From a virus, in the IMG/VR virus record IMGVR_UViG_3300044904_000059, positions 1 to 23,668 of that record: DNA of 23,668 nt; one strand, 5' to 3'. The notes under the pieces were generated by a model, which was given only the letters and a program-made list of their open reading frames with translations, made no database searches and had not been told where the DNA came from. How positions within the stretch are numbered: position 1 is the stretch's first letter; each line of letters begins with the position of its first letter. The position numbers and the translations under genes were made by a program. Shown here piece by piece: positions 13,621 to 21,050 of this stretch.

Positions 13621-13651
13621 TTGCATATATAAAAAATTATTTGTACCTTTG
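13621..13651 (+). promoter_or_regulatory. Rightward promoter, Bacteroidota type
   Basis: TTG (13621-13623, preceded by C), 20 bases, then a perfect TAnnTTTG box TACCTTTG (13644-13651). It should start a transcript near 13656 that reads into the 55-residue plus-strand gene, with a leader of about 135 bases. Confidence 0.65.
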
Positions 13652-13672
13652 ATGTCATTACAATGACATCAA
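13649..13672. promoter_or_regulatory. Operator-like palindrome over the rightward promoter
   Basis: Perfect 11-base arms TTGATGTCATT and AATGACATCAA around AC. It overlaps the TTTG of the -7 box and the expected start point, the ideal place for a repressor dimer. Candidate binders in this genome are the ribbon-helix-helix or HTH proteins. Confidence 0.75.
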
Positions 13673-13790
13673 TATTTACATTACTCCTACCCCATTTGTA
13701 CTTGACAATAATATTAATTATAGGCTTTTAAATCTGAAAAAATAATTGAAATAATTGAATTTTTTTTCTATATTATTACGTATAAGCATT

Positions 13791-13958
13791 ATGAAAGCAG
13801 TTATTAATGTATGTTACGCAGGAAAGGAGTTCAAGCAAGACCAGATGGCAATAATGAAAAGGATTGCTATGGTACTTGCAGAACACGACCTTTCTGTAGT
13901 AATAAACATTAAAGAGAAAAAGGTTAAGCACCTTAATATTAAACTCCGTGTAGTCTGA
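13791..13958 (+). CDS. Only convincing plus-strand gene: 55-residue protein, unknown
   Basis: Starts at ATG 13791, preferred over an in-frame TTG at 13755. The product begins MKAVINVCYAGKEFKQDQ and is basic, with a helix MAIMKRIAMVLAEHD and strands DLSVVINIKEKKV and LNIKLRVV. I do not recognise it. It lies behind a repressible-looking promoter and opposite to all other genes, the place a lysogeny or copy-control gene would take; that role is inference. The strong plus-strand terminator at 14051-14083 lies about 90 bases downstream. Confidence 0.65.
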   Translation: MKAVINVCYAGKEFKQDQMAIMKRIAMVLAEHDLSVVINIKEKKVKHLNIKLRVV

Positions 13959-13986
13959 TGAAAAATAAATATTAAGAAATTTGACT

Positions 13987-14016
13987 TTTGCTGTACCTGT
14001 TCAGTATTTATCTTTG
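13987..14016 (+). promoter_or_regulatory. Rightward promoter, near-perfect Bacteroidota type
   Basis: TTTG (13987-13990), 18 bases, TATCTTTG (14009-14016), which matches TAnnTTTG exactly. CTTTTGCTGTACC and AGTATTTAT are shared with the leftward promoter at 12722-12751. No gene follows before the terminator at 14051, so the likely product is a short RNA. Confidence 0.7.
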
Positions 14017-14019
14017 TAA

Positions 14020-14083
14020 AAGTCCCATAACTTTTCGTTTATTAATGTTCGAGTGCTGGTAGCCAATGACCAGCACTCTTTTT
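14020..14083 (+). ncRNA. Candidate small RNA of about 64 bases
   Basis: Defined by the near-perfect promoter at 13987-14016 and the strong terminator ending at 14083, with no ORF between. The 5' part (AAAGTCCCATAACTTTTCG) looks unstructured and could pair with other RNA. The 5' end is an estimate from promoter geometry. Confidence 0.4.
14051..14083 (+). terminator. Strong plus-strand terminator
   Basis: Perfect 10-bp stem GAGTGCTGGT / ACCAGCACTC (14051-14060 with 14069-14078), loop of 8, then TTTTT. It ends the short-RNA and 55-residue gene transcripts before they meet the leftward late genes. Confidence 0.9.
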
Positions 14084-14092
14084 ATTATATAA

Positions 14093-14221
14093 CTATGATG
14101 TTATTGTGGCTTTGTGTCTTGAAAGATTGTTATTGCTGTCGTCAAAGACTAATATTAATAGGAAGTGATAAATTAATGATATAATTATCAATGTTGAAAT
14201 GAAGAACAATGTGAAACTCAT
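14093..14221 (-). CDS. Small membrane protein, 42 residues (lysis candidate)
   Basis: Open frame from ATG 14221. Residues 1-25 (MSFTLFFISTLIIISLIYHF) form one long hydrophobic segment; the rest is short, polar and slightly basic (DDSNNNLSRHKATITS). It is the last leftward ORF of the fibre/tail operon, next to another membrane protein. A holin-like or single-gene lysis role is possible but only inferred. A partial late-like sequence, TTTATAATAAAAT without the leading CGTA, lies about 18 bases upstream. Confidence 0.5.
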   Translation of the reverse strand: MSFTLFFISTLIIISLIYHFLLILVFDDSNNNLSRHKATITS

Positions 14222-14314
14222 AGTGTTAATTTTATAGATTTTATTATAAAATTAATATATTATTAGAAATACATCACTTGTGGTTTTAACATAATAAAAT
14301 TGATTTATAAAAAG

Positions 14315-14334
14315 AGGTGGTAATTAAACCACTT
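14315..14334 (-). terminator. Probable terminator of the late tail/fibre operon
   Basis: Short stem GTGGT / ACCAC (14317-14321 with 14328-14332) with loop of 6, followed on the minus strand by CTCTTTTTATAAATC. Weaker than the other terminators, but it directly follows the stop of the 93-residue membrane protein. Confidence 0.6.
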
Positions 14335-14339
14335 TCATA

Positions 14340-14621
14340 TTACTTTTTACTTATATGCTCTATAAGCAATTGTTCAATATTATCCAATTTTTTATAAATT
14401 CGGTCAACATCGGATTTTTCTGCTTTATTTTGTTCAAGTTGTTTTATCTCACCGTTTTTAAGTTCTATTAGTGCCTTACTATTTATATTAACATTACTCT
14501 GTAAAGCACTATAATTACCTGCAAATGTGATTGAATAAACAAACAATCCAACGATAGCACTTAATATAAGTGTAAGTAGCCATACTGGTAACTGTACCTT
14601 TTCTTTTATCTTTTCTGTCAT
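14340..14621 (-). CDS. Membrane protein with coiled coil (holin- or spanin-like candidate)
   Basis: A 93-residue protein: a short basic start (MTEKIKEKVQ), one membrane helix at residues 11-34 (LPVWLLTLILSAIVGLFVYS...), then a long helical, coiled-coil-like part with heptads (LIELKNGEIKQLEQNKAEKSD, YKKLDNIEQLLIEHI). At the end of a tail-fibre operon this layout suits a lysis membrane protein, such as a holin partner or inner-membrane spanin. No endolysin neighbours it, which weakens the call. It starts six bases after the 98-residue gene. Confidence 0.6.
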   Translation of the reverse strand: MTEKIKEKVQLPVWLLTLILSAIVGLFVYSITFAGNYSALQSNVNINSKALIELKNGEIKQLEQNKAEKSDVDRIYKKLDNIEQLLIEHISKK

Positions 14622-14627
14622 CTGATT

Positions 14628-14924
14628 TTATATTAAACTTGGTTGCACAGTATAAGTGCTTTTAGCAATTGTGTATTTTAATGCACCTTTAATAATATAT
14701 GCTTCGTAAAAATATGCTCGTTCTGGTATGTTATTTTGTGTTGCACTGATGTTTACAATTGCAATTTGATTTGTAATTGTAACTCCTGATATTGTAAAAA
14801 GTATTGATGCATCGTTATACTCAGTATCATCAACTATGAATGTCAGAGTATAACCACTATAACCTGCTGGTACACTTATTGATATTACCTTTGTGTTGCC
14901 TTTATATGTACTAATTTCGTTCAT
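14628..14924 (-). CDS. Small beta-sandwich baseplate/fibre protein (BppU N-terminal-like)
   Basis: A 98-residue all-beta protein. The pattern KGNTKVISISVPAGYSGYTLTFIVDD, then a strand pair, then AYFYEAYIIKGALKYTIAKSTYTV, is that of the small 'r.gdt..~~~~~... Y.yei.~~~~~~~~Ti~~G~~~v' proteins found among baseplate and fibre genes, including the N-terminal domain of BppU. It probably attaches a fibre. Late element 6 bases before the ATG. Confidence 0.6.
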   Translation of the reverse strand: MNEISTYKGNTKVISISVPAGYSGYTLTFIVDDTEYNDASILFTISGVTITNQIAIVNISATQNNIPERAYFYEAYIIKGALKYTIAKSTYTVQPSLI

Positions 14925-14930
14925 TTCGAT

Positions 14931-14945
14931 TTTATTATAAATACG
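14931..14945 (-). promoter_or_regulatory. Repeated late element, site 7 (before the BppU-like gene)
   Basis: Exact CGTATTTATAATAAA copy, 6 bases before ATG 14924. Confidence 0.65.
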
Positions 14946-14958
14946 TCCTTAATATTAT

Positions 14959-16338
14959 TTAATTTGAACTGCCTGTTAAATTCTCACTGATGATTTTACC
15001 AATAATATTTACAGGTGTTTCACTACCTGTGATATTATCACTCACAATATTACCGAGTAAATTAACTGCTAAGATGTTACCTGTTATACTGTCAACTGTG
15101 ATAGTGCCTATAATTGCTTGTGAAATAACAACTGAATTATTATTATAAATATTACCGATAATATTAAAAGTTAATGGTGAAGTACCACTAAGTAAACCTT
15201 TACCTTTAATTGCTGTTGAACTACCAAATGTCAGTGTGGTATTTGCACCAATTAAGCCTTTACCTTTAATGACTGTTGAACTATTAAATGCTATTGGTGA
15301 TGTACCTTTAATAAGTCCTTTGCCTTTAATAACAACATTGCTACCAAATGTCAATGGTGATGTGCCGATAACCAAGCCTTTAACTTTAAAAAAAGCATTA
15401 CTTGCAAATGTCAATGGTGAAATACCTTTAATAAGTCCTTTACCTTTAATTGCAACATTACTTGCAAAAGTTATTTGTGACGTGCCTGTGACAATACCTT
15501 TACCTTTTATTACTGTTGAACTACCAAATGTCAATGGTGAAGTACCTATTATATAACTTGCTGTTGCACCAGTTGTATTTTTAATATTATTTACAAAGTA
15601 ATTTAGTATTGTTTCAAATGCTGCACGCTTGGTACTATCCATTGCAGAACCAAAGCCATAATATTTATATCTTGTATGGTGACCCCACACCAAACTGCCA
15701 CCATAATTCATAACACCTAATGTATACGTTTGATTTGGTGGTGTACCAGAAGTATATGTATAACCTGTTTCTACACCGTTTATTCTTGTAATTAAGTCAT
15801 TTGAAGTAGTTCTGACAAACATCGAACTTCCAGTAATCCAAATAGGGTCAGGTGTAATATTATTACCTTGATTTATATAGTTAGATGAATAGGCATTATA
15901 ACCTACCAAAACAGCATTCCAGTTATTTGTATCATATGCACCATCAGCACCACCAGTAGTATCACCATTTTTATTTATATTGAAATATATACCTGCATTA
16001 TTTTGGGTGAATTTTGTTGCTAATGATGGATTAAAGCCAGTATCAATATGACTATAATTAACACCGTTATTATTACCTGTAATTTCTGTTGCAGTATATG
16101 CAGAAAATGAAACTGGTTGTGTATCTGTATACCAAGTTTGAGTATTGCCACTGCCTTTGATATTCAGTTTACTTGCTTGTGCTGTATGAAGGTTCATAAA
16201 CCAGAAAGCATCAAGTTCTGCCCAAATGCCAGCACTTGTCATACCAGTAATGGTATTATTAATAAGATTTTTTAATGCAGTGGATGGTTGCACATCCATA
16301 CGGGCAAAATATGCCAGTGCTTCTGTACAATATGCCAT
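14959..16338 (-). CDS. Tail fibre / receptor-binding protein with 20-residue repeats
   Basis: A 459-residue protein. Residues 1-255 look like a globular adhesin domain: MAYCTEALAYFARMDVQPS, WAELDAFWFMNLHTAQ, GVNYSHIDTGFNPS, and the segment LVWGHHTRYKYYGFG, a pattern I associate with phage fibre or concanavalin-like modules. Residues about 265-390 are six full tandem repeats of 20 residues with consensus KGKGLIKGTSPLTFGSSTVI. A second, looser repeat (GNIVSDNITGSET, GKIISENLTGSSN) forms the end. The repeats should build an extended beta shaft, and their number could vary between related phages. A role in host binding is inferred from position and architecture. Confidence 0.7.
   Translation of the reverse strand: MAYCTEALAYFARMDVQPSTALKNLINNTITGMTSAGIWAELDAFWFMNLHTAQASKLNIKGSGNTQTWYTDTQPVSFSAYTATEITGNNNGVNYSHIDTGFNPSLATKFTQNNAGIYFNINKNGDTTGGADGAYDTNNWNAVLVGYNAYSSNYINQGNNITPDPIWITGSSMFVRTTSNDLITRINGVETGYTYTSGTPPNQTYTLGVMNYGGSLVWGHHTRYKYYGFGSAMDSTKRAAFETILNYFVNNIKNTTGATASYIIGTSPLTFGSSTVIKGKGIVTGTSQITFASNVAIKGKGLIKGISPLTFASNAFFKVKGLVIGTSPLTFGSNVVIKGKGLIKGTSPIAFNSSTVIKGKGLIGANTTLTFGSSTAIKGKGLLSGTSPLTFNIIGNIYNNNSVVISQAIIGTITVDSITGNILAVNLLGNIVSDNITGSETPVNIIGKIISENLTGSSN
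15161..15555. repeat. Tandem 60-bp repeats within the fibre gene
   Basis: Six full 60-bp units (15181-15540) plus flanking partial units. Each holds variants of CCTTTACCTTTAAT and ends near GTCAATGGTGA. Units differ at many positions, so the array is old or under selection at the protein level rather than a recent expansion. Confidence 0.95.
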
Positions 16339-16363
16339 TTGAAATATATATTAAATCCTGTAA

Positions 16364-16807
16364 TTAATCTATTGAAATACAAAGTGTACCTGCTGCAAAA
16401 GTCGGTACTACACCAACAGTTACGTTTAATGGTGTTGTAATTGTACCATTTGCAAGCATATTACCTGCTGTTATGCAATCATAGACTGCGAAGTAACAAG
16501 CACAGTTAGTACCACTGGTATTTTGACCAAATACAACATCTGCTGTATTAGAAGCAACACCCTTACTTGCTGTTGTTGCTACTGTCCAAGCAGCACTACG
16601 ACATACACCAACTCTTGCATATCCTGCATAGTTTGCTTCAGTCCAACTCGGTACTTTTGCATCTGACATTGCAGTACCAATTGCAATATAAACACATCCT
16701 GCTGCTGCACTTGCTAATACACCGTTTGTATCACCCAGACCACTTATTGCGGTATTTTGAAAGATATGCTGTGATAATTTACCGTCGAAATAATTTGTTG
16801 CTGCCAT
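16364..16807 (-). CDS. Fibre-associated virion protein
   Basis: A 147-residue protein. The pattern YIAIGTAMSD ... YAGYARVGVCRSAAWTVA ... ADVVFGQNTSG ... YFAVYDCITAGNMLANGTITTPLNVTVGVVPTFAAGTLCISID follows a small phage structural family found beside tail fibres ('YaRv.v ... n...v.F ... i.da..gGn.l~~g~l...~~v~~Gd~~~f.aG~l~i~~d'). It probably is a fibre or head-fibre-like decoration protein. Six cysteines, fewer than in the next two genes but still many. Late element 25 bases upstream. Confidence 0.62.
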   Translation of the reverse strand: MAATNYFDGKLSQHIFQNTAISGLGDTNGVLASAAAGCVYIAIGTAMSDAKVPSWTEANYAGYARVGVCRSAAWTVATTASKGVASNTADVVFGQNTSGTNCACYFAVYDCITAGNMLANGTITTPLNVTVGVVPTFAAGTLCISID

Positions 16808-16832
16808 ATTAATATATTTTTAAATAAATTTA

Positions 16833-16847
16833 TTTCTTATAAATACG
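16833..16847 (-). promoter_or_regulatory. Repeated late element, site 8 (before the fibre-associated gene)
   Basis: CGTATTTATAAGAAA on the coding strand, 25 bases before ATG 16807. A small TTGTT/AACAA stem lies just upstream. Confidence 0.6.
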
Positions 16848-16864
16848 TTGTTTTTAACAATAAT

Positions 16865-17446
16865 TTATCCTGTATACATTTGACAATTTGTGCAAGTACT
16901 GCCATTACTAAAGCCACCTTTAATATTGGTTGCAGTAATATAAGTAAGAACTGCTGCATAACCTGAACATAAAGTTGAAGTTGTAACAGCATATATTATA
17001 ATACAAACAGTATTACCATAATTAACTTGTAAACATTTGCACATACTCGGTATACAACTGTTAGCAGGTGCAGTACAACAATAAATTGATGTACCATTAC
17101 AAATTACCTGCATACAACCACAAGAACTTGCACCTTGACCAGTAGTACTTATATTACCACCAACACATAATGTGAAACATTCACCTGCTACCATTGCAGG
17201 TGTAACACTAACAGAAATATTAGCACAAGCAGTTGCAGCACCACAACCAGTTGTACTTATTTGAGTTAAATTTACATCACCACCACAATAACCTCTGAAA
17301 TTTGATTGTCTGTCTTTACTGCCTTTATATGCACTACAAAATTTACTATCAGTAGCATTAGTAAATGCCTGTGATAATGTTGTGCCACCAACAACAGCAG
17401 TAACATTAGTTAAACAATAAGTCGAGGTATTTGGTACATTTGCCAT
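16865..17446 (-). CDS. Very cysteine-rich virion protein, unknown
   Basis: A 193-residue protein with 19 cysteines by my count (about 10%), many as C-x-C, C-x3-C or CC: TTGCGAATACAN, SSCGCMQVICNG, SIYCCTAPANSC, SMCKCLQV. The rest is Thr/Ser/Gly/Ala-rich and strand-like. No signal peptide. It starts within the stop of the S74 fibre gene (TAATG), so it is probably part of the same fibre. The cysteines may form disulphide ladders after release or bind metal; neither is shown. Confidence 0.7.
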   Translation of the reverse strand: MANVPNTSTYCLTNVTAVVGGTTLSQAFTNATDSKFCSAYKGSKDRQSNFRGYCGGDVNLTQISTTGCGAATACANISVSVTPAMVAGECFTLCVGGNISTTGQGASSCGCMQVICNGTSIYCCTAPANSCIPSMCKCLQVNYGNTVCIIIYAVTTSTLCSGYAAVLTYITATNIKGGFSNGSTCTNCQMYTG

Positions 17447-19062
17447 TAGTATCTACTGTTATAATTTTTATAATAATTTAAGTCATTCTGTAGGTCTTTT
17501 ACTTGACATTTTAATGTTGCAATTTCTCTTGCAAATAATGATGTGTAGTTAACACCAAGCATACAATCTGAACCAGCATTTACTAATTCGGGATATTTTT
17601 CTTGTAGGTCTTGTGCCACAACACCATAATGTTTTTTATTTGGGTCAGCACAGAGTTCATATTCTTTATATTGAACATTAACTGCAGATACTGTTATTGG
17701 CTTTATATTAGTTTTTAAACGACAATCAGATGCTAATATATAATCCATTGCTATTGCACATCCGCATACACAAAGATTCAAGTTCATTGTTGAACAACAT
17801 CTTACATTAAGACTACCGAACATATCAATTAAATGACAAGAACCAACAATTGATAATAATGTATTTTGTTTACCATCACCAAAATATGCATCCCTGTATC
17901 GAGTTGTGCCACCATTATAACCAGTCCAATTGAAAACAATTGAACCGTGTTCATCATTAACACTATTTTCCCACATACAGTTACCACACATTGCTATGTT
18001 TTGTTGACAACCACCATACGCTTGTTTACAAGTACCAAAAGATAAAACACCAGCCAAGCCAATATTACCACTTAAATATACATTTTGACTGTATAGACCA
18101 TATCCACTGAGTGCACCAAAGTTAGCATCTGTAATACCTGCAAGATTACCAATTCTCACACCTTGTTTGCCTGAGAATGTACCAGCATTAACACCACAAA
18201 GCATATCAATATATGGGTTATTGGTATCTGAACTTGTAATATATATTAAATTCTGTCGGCTGGCTGTAACACAGTTACCTGCCTGTACTAATTTCATATT
18301 TGCCCAAGGTGAACCACTAACAGTTGTTGCTACCACATAAGCACTACCAAGTGTTGCACTTTGATTGACTGCTGTTACAAGTCCTAAATAATTTGCTGTA
18401 CCACTACCAGTAAATTGTTGTGCACATATATAATCATTTACTACGAAGTTTATTGGATTAGTATTGTTATTAGTATCAAAGTAAACACTTGTACCGTTGA
18501 TACAATATGCACAACCATTTGCAGCACTAACCATAAGACTACCATTGACAGTATTTATTGTATTTATTTCTAATTGTGATGTAGTAAGAGCACCACGAAC
18601 TTTTAAACTATCAACTTCTAAACCATAACTACTACCGTTCTTATTGAGTTTCCACCCACATCCAGCATAACCACTAACATAAGTAGTACTACCTGCAATA
18701 TTGGCTAAAATCAAGTCACAACCATATAAGCAAGTGGTTGAACATACTATTGGTGAAACAGTACAAGTTGTAGCACAAATAATTGGTGCACATAATGTAC
18801 CAGTTGCAATAGGATTTGCTACAGGTAAATAAACACCAGTATGTAAGTGTGAACCACAAGCAACAGTTGTACTTGTAGAACCAAAAATTACACTAATAGT
18901 TGTACCAGTTATACTAATACCAGTACCACCACTATAAACTATAGCAGTACCACCACCACCAGAACTACTGCTGGCAAAACCAATGGCAGAACCTACTGAA
19001 CTGCTTATTTGTTTATCCCTTCTAATTGGTAAGAGACTTGTTGTTGTTGTTGTAATTGCCAT
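17446..19062 (-). CDS. Cysteine-rich tail fibre with C-terminal S74 intramolecular chaperone
   Basis: A 538-residue protein. Residues 1-60 are a Ser/Gly-rich lead with STGISITGTTISV, typical of fibre N-termini. The middle is a long Thr/Gly/Cys-rich beta region with about 27 cysteines in total (ICATTCTVSPIVCSTTC; KQAYGGCQQNIAMCGNC). From about residue 445 comes a clear S74 chaperone: SDCRLKTNIKPI, HYGVVAQDLQEKYPELV, VNYTSLFAREIATLK, and a coiled-coil end. In other phages this domain trimerises the fibre and then cuts itself off. It lies directly after the large distal-tail gene and is the best candidate for the main host-binding fibre. Confidence 0.88.
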   Translation of the reverse strand: MAITTTTTSLLPIRRDKQISSSVGSAIGFASSSSGGGGTAIVYSGGTGISITGTTISVIFGSTSTTVACGSHLHTGVYLPVANPIATGTLCAPIICATTCTVSPIVCSTTCLYGCDLILANIAGSTTYVSGYAGCGWKLNKNGSSYGLEVDSLKVRGALTTSQLEINTINTVNGSLMVSAANGCAYCINGTSVYFDTNNNTNPINFVVNDYICAQQFTGSGTANYLGLVTAVNQSATLGSAYVVATTVSGSPWANMKLVQAGNCVTASRQNLIYITSSDTNNPYIDMLCGVNAGTFSGKQGVRIGNLAGITDANFGALSGYGLYSQNVYLSGNIGLAGVLSFGTCKQAYGGCQQNIAMCGNCMWENSVNDEHGSIVFNWTGYNGGTTRYRDAYFGDGKQNTLLSIVGSCHLIDMFGSLNVRCCSTMNLNLCVCGCAIAMDYILASDCRLKTNIKPITVSAVNVQYKEYELCADPNKKHYGVVAQDLQEKYPELVNAGSDCMLGVNYTSLFAREIATLKCQVKDLQNDLNYYKNYNSRY

Positions 19063-19066
19063 AATA

Positions 19067-21049
19067 TTAAATTGTATCTCTTGTACTTATTATTTCTATT
19101 GCTTGTACTTGCATACTTTCAGTTTCATCATCATAAGTGCCGTTGACAATATAAAATGCTTTACCTGCTTGATATTTATTATCTTTTATTAATTTAAGCC
19201 AGATATCCAGAAGATAATTTTTAACATTAAAATTTGCAGTTAATTTGACTCGTGGTGTTTTATACTGACTAAGAAAACTTTGTAATATTAGTTGTTCTGT
19301 AGTATAACTACCGCCTCTATATAGACCATAAATAATTGTATTACTTGTATCTCTGAACGCACCGTTTGAAACACCGTAAACGCCTGTACCATTTGTTGTG
19401 GTTATTTCAGTAACATTACTTTTATAAATTATATTTGTACTAATATTACCACGTTTTAAAACTCCTGAATTATCAATAGGTTTGCCAGTATTGGTATTAA
19501 TAATTGATATCTGTAGATTCTTTAACAGAATACCAATTACAGGCGAAAAGTTTTTACGTGTTGTTACGGATTGACTACCATCCCAAAAATCATATACACA
19601 GAACTCAATATTATTACTACCGATTAAACTATTGTCAAGTGGTATAATTGTACTCGCTGTTATCCACGTATCATTTACAGTTGAATTTAAATTTTTTGCT
19701 GCATATTGTGCATTAGTGCAACTTATAACAGGTATTAAATTATGGGTAAATCCAGTTGTCCAAGTATTGACATTATAATATTGAGTACCTACTTTAAGAC
19801 TGGTTTGAACATAATAACCATATACTTGATTACCAGTTGCAGGACTGAATATGTTCCAGTTATTTTCTTTTGTTTGAAACCAACAGTCAAATGATATTTT
19901 TACTGATAAACTACCATCTTTATATAAATTTGCAGTTATACCAGTTAATTTTAAAACAGGTTGATTGTTTACATCCGTATTAGTTAGCCATAACATATAA
20001 GTCGGGTCACCATTACTTGTTTGTTTAGCACCAACAAAATGACCACTCGTTGTCTGAGTCCAACCACTGAAAGTAACGGTACTATTATTATACCATTCAC
20101 TTGGTGAAGTAATATGACCCCAACCACCAACATTTGCTAAATTTTCATTAAAATCATAACTATAGCCTAAAAAGGTATATGGGTCGTATTTCACATCAAC
20201 TTCGTCAACTTGTGGTTCAATATCTAATGATTGACCTGTCTTAAAATATGTAAGTGTGCCACCAGATAAATCAACATAACCACCAACACTTGTTGTACTT
20301 TCACTAAATGCTGGCAATGTATATACTTTACCTTTTGATGTATCATTTAAATTAATCGGGTCAATAATATATATTGAATCTGCTTTAAATATTACTGATA
20401 AACCCAATCCTTGAAAAATTGAATTAAGTACGTCTCGACAAGTCATTGCAATTCTCGATTCATCAACATAATTATCTTGATTAACTATAATATTTGAAAA
20501 TAAATTATAATTACTACCATTCGTACTAATATCATTCGAAGTATAAATATTTGAAAATGTAACACCGAGTTTACCCAAAATATTATTTATCACTATAGCA
20601 ATACTCGTACAGCCAGTATAAAAATTACCATTAGATTGTTTATACCACAGAGTATCAAGAACAGCCATCCCATCATTACAATTAATACTTATAGGCACTG
20701 GCTTACTACTACTATAATCTTCTTGATAAATATTAGCATTGACAAATCCTTGCCAAAACAATCCTGTTGTTGTACCTGTTGAATTAAAGCACTTTACAAT
20801 AAACTTCTGTGGGTTATTGGTAAAAAGTCCTAAAAGACTTAATGGACTTGCAATTACATTTACAACAGCACCACTACCAAGAGTACTGGCAAATATGTTA
20901 GCAACATCCCCTGCTGTTGATATTTGAAGTGGTGAAGTATCACCAGTTAAAGCAACAATACCACCACCGTAGTTATTTTCATAAATACCGATAGTTGTGG
21001 TGTTTTTACTATACCTTTTATATTGTATTTTATAATGTAATCCGTACAT
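19067..21049 (-). CDS. Large distal-tail / baseplate hub protein
   Basis: A 660-residue protein following the tape measure (and the inserted nuclease) and preceding the fibres, where siphophages place distal tail and hub proteins. The N-terminus (YKIQYKRYSKNTTTIGIYENNYGGGIVALTGDTSPLQIS, cited in part) and the following FIVKCFNSTGTTTGLFWQGFVNANIYQEDYSSSKP fit the hub-like family I know from Bacteroidota phages, with a conserved 'lfwqGfv..d.~~e~y'. The middle carries ISINCNDGMAVLDTLWY and CRDVLNSIFQGLGLSVIF, typical of such hubs; the last third is less familiar. Confidence is moderate because this family is diverse. Confidence 0.65.
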   Translation of the reverse strand: MYGLHYKIQYKRYSKNTTTIGIYENNYGGGIVALTGDTSPLQISTAGDVANIFASTLGSGAVVNVIASPLSLLGLFTNNPQKFIVKCFNSTGTTTGLFWQGFVNANIYQEDYSSSKPVPISINCNDGMAVLDTLWYKQSNGNFYTGCTSIAIVINNILGKLGVTFSNIYTSNDISTNGSNYNLFSNIIVNQDNYVDESRIAMTCRDVLNSIFQGLGLSVIFKADSIYIIDPINLNDTSKGKVYTLPAFSESTTSVGGYVDLSGGTLTYFKTGQSLDIEPQVDEVDVKYDPYTFLGYSYDFNENLANVGGWGHITSPSEWYNNSTVTFSGWTQTTSGHFVGAKQTSNGDPTYMLWLTNTDVNNQPVLKLTGITANLYKDGSLSVKISFDCWFQTKENNWNIFSPATGNQVYGYYVQTSLKVGTQYYNVNTWTTGFTHNLIPVISCTNAQYAAKNLNSTVNDTWITASTIIPLDNSLIGSNNIEFCVYDFWDGSQSVTTRKNFSPVIGILLKNLQISIINTNTGKPIDNSGVLKRGNISTNIIYKSNVTEITTTNGTGVYGVSNGAFRDTSNTIIYGLYRGGSYTTEQLILQSFLSQYKTPRVKLTANFNVKNYLLDIWLKLIKDNKYQAGKAFYIVNGTYDDETESMQVQAIEIISTRDTI

Positions 21050-21050
21050 T

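Larger units (their letters stand above)
12683..13790. other. 1.1-kb region without convincing genes
   Basis: Holds the leftward promoter, the palindrome cluster, a possible structured RNA (13077-13610) and the plus-strand promoter with its operator. The hexamer CTGTAC (either strand) occurs at about 12742, 12986, 13284 and 13994. Open frames here are short and of odd composition; the longest (plus strand, 13377-13589, 70 codons) overlaps the foldable segment and has no resemblance to a known protein, so I leave it out. Confidence 0.7.

Noticed and set aside
12683-14340. tRNA genes in the gene-free region
   Set aside because: I found no T-loop-like GTTCGANNC with a matching acceptor stem; the TTCGAGTGC near 14049 belongs to the terminator stem.
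15161-15555. Diversity-generating retroelement or CRISPR from the fibre repeats
   Set aside because: No reverse transcriptase or template repeat exists in the complete genome; the 60-bp units are contiguous, in frame and variable, so they are protein repeats without spacers.
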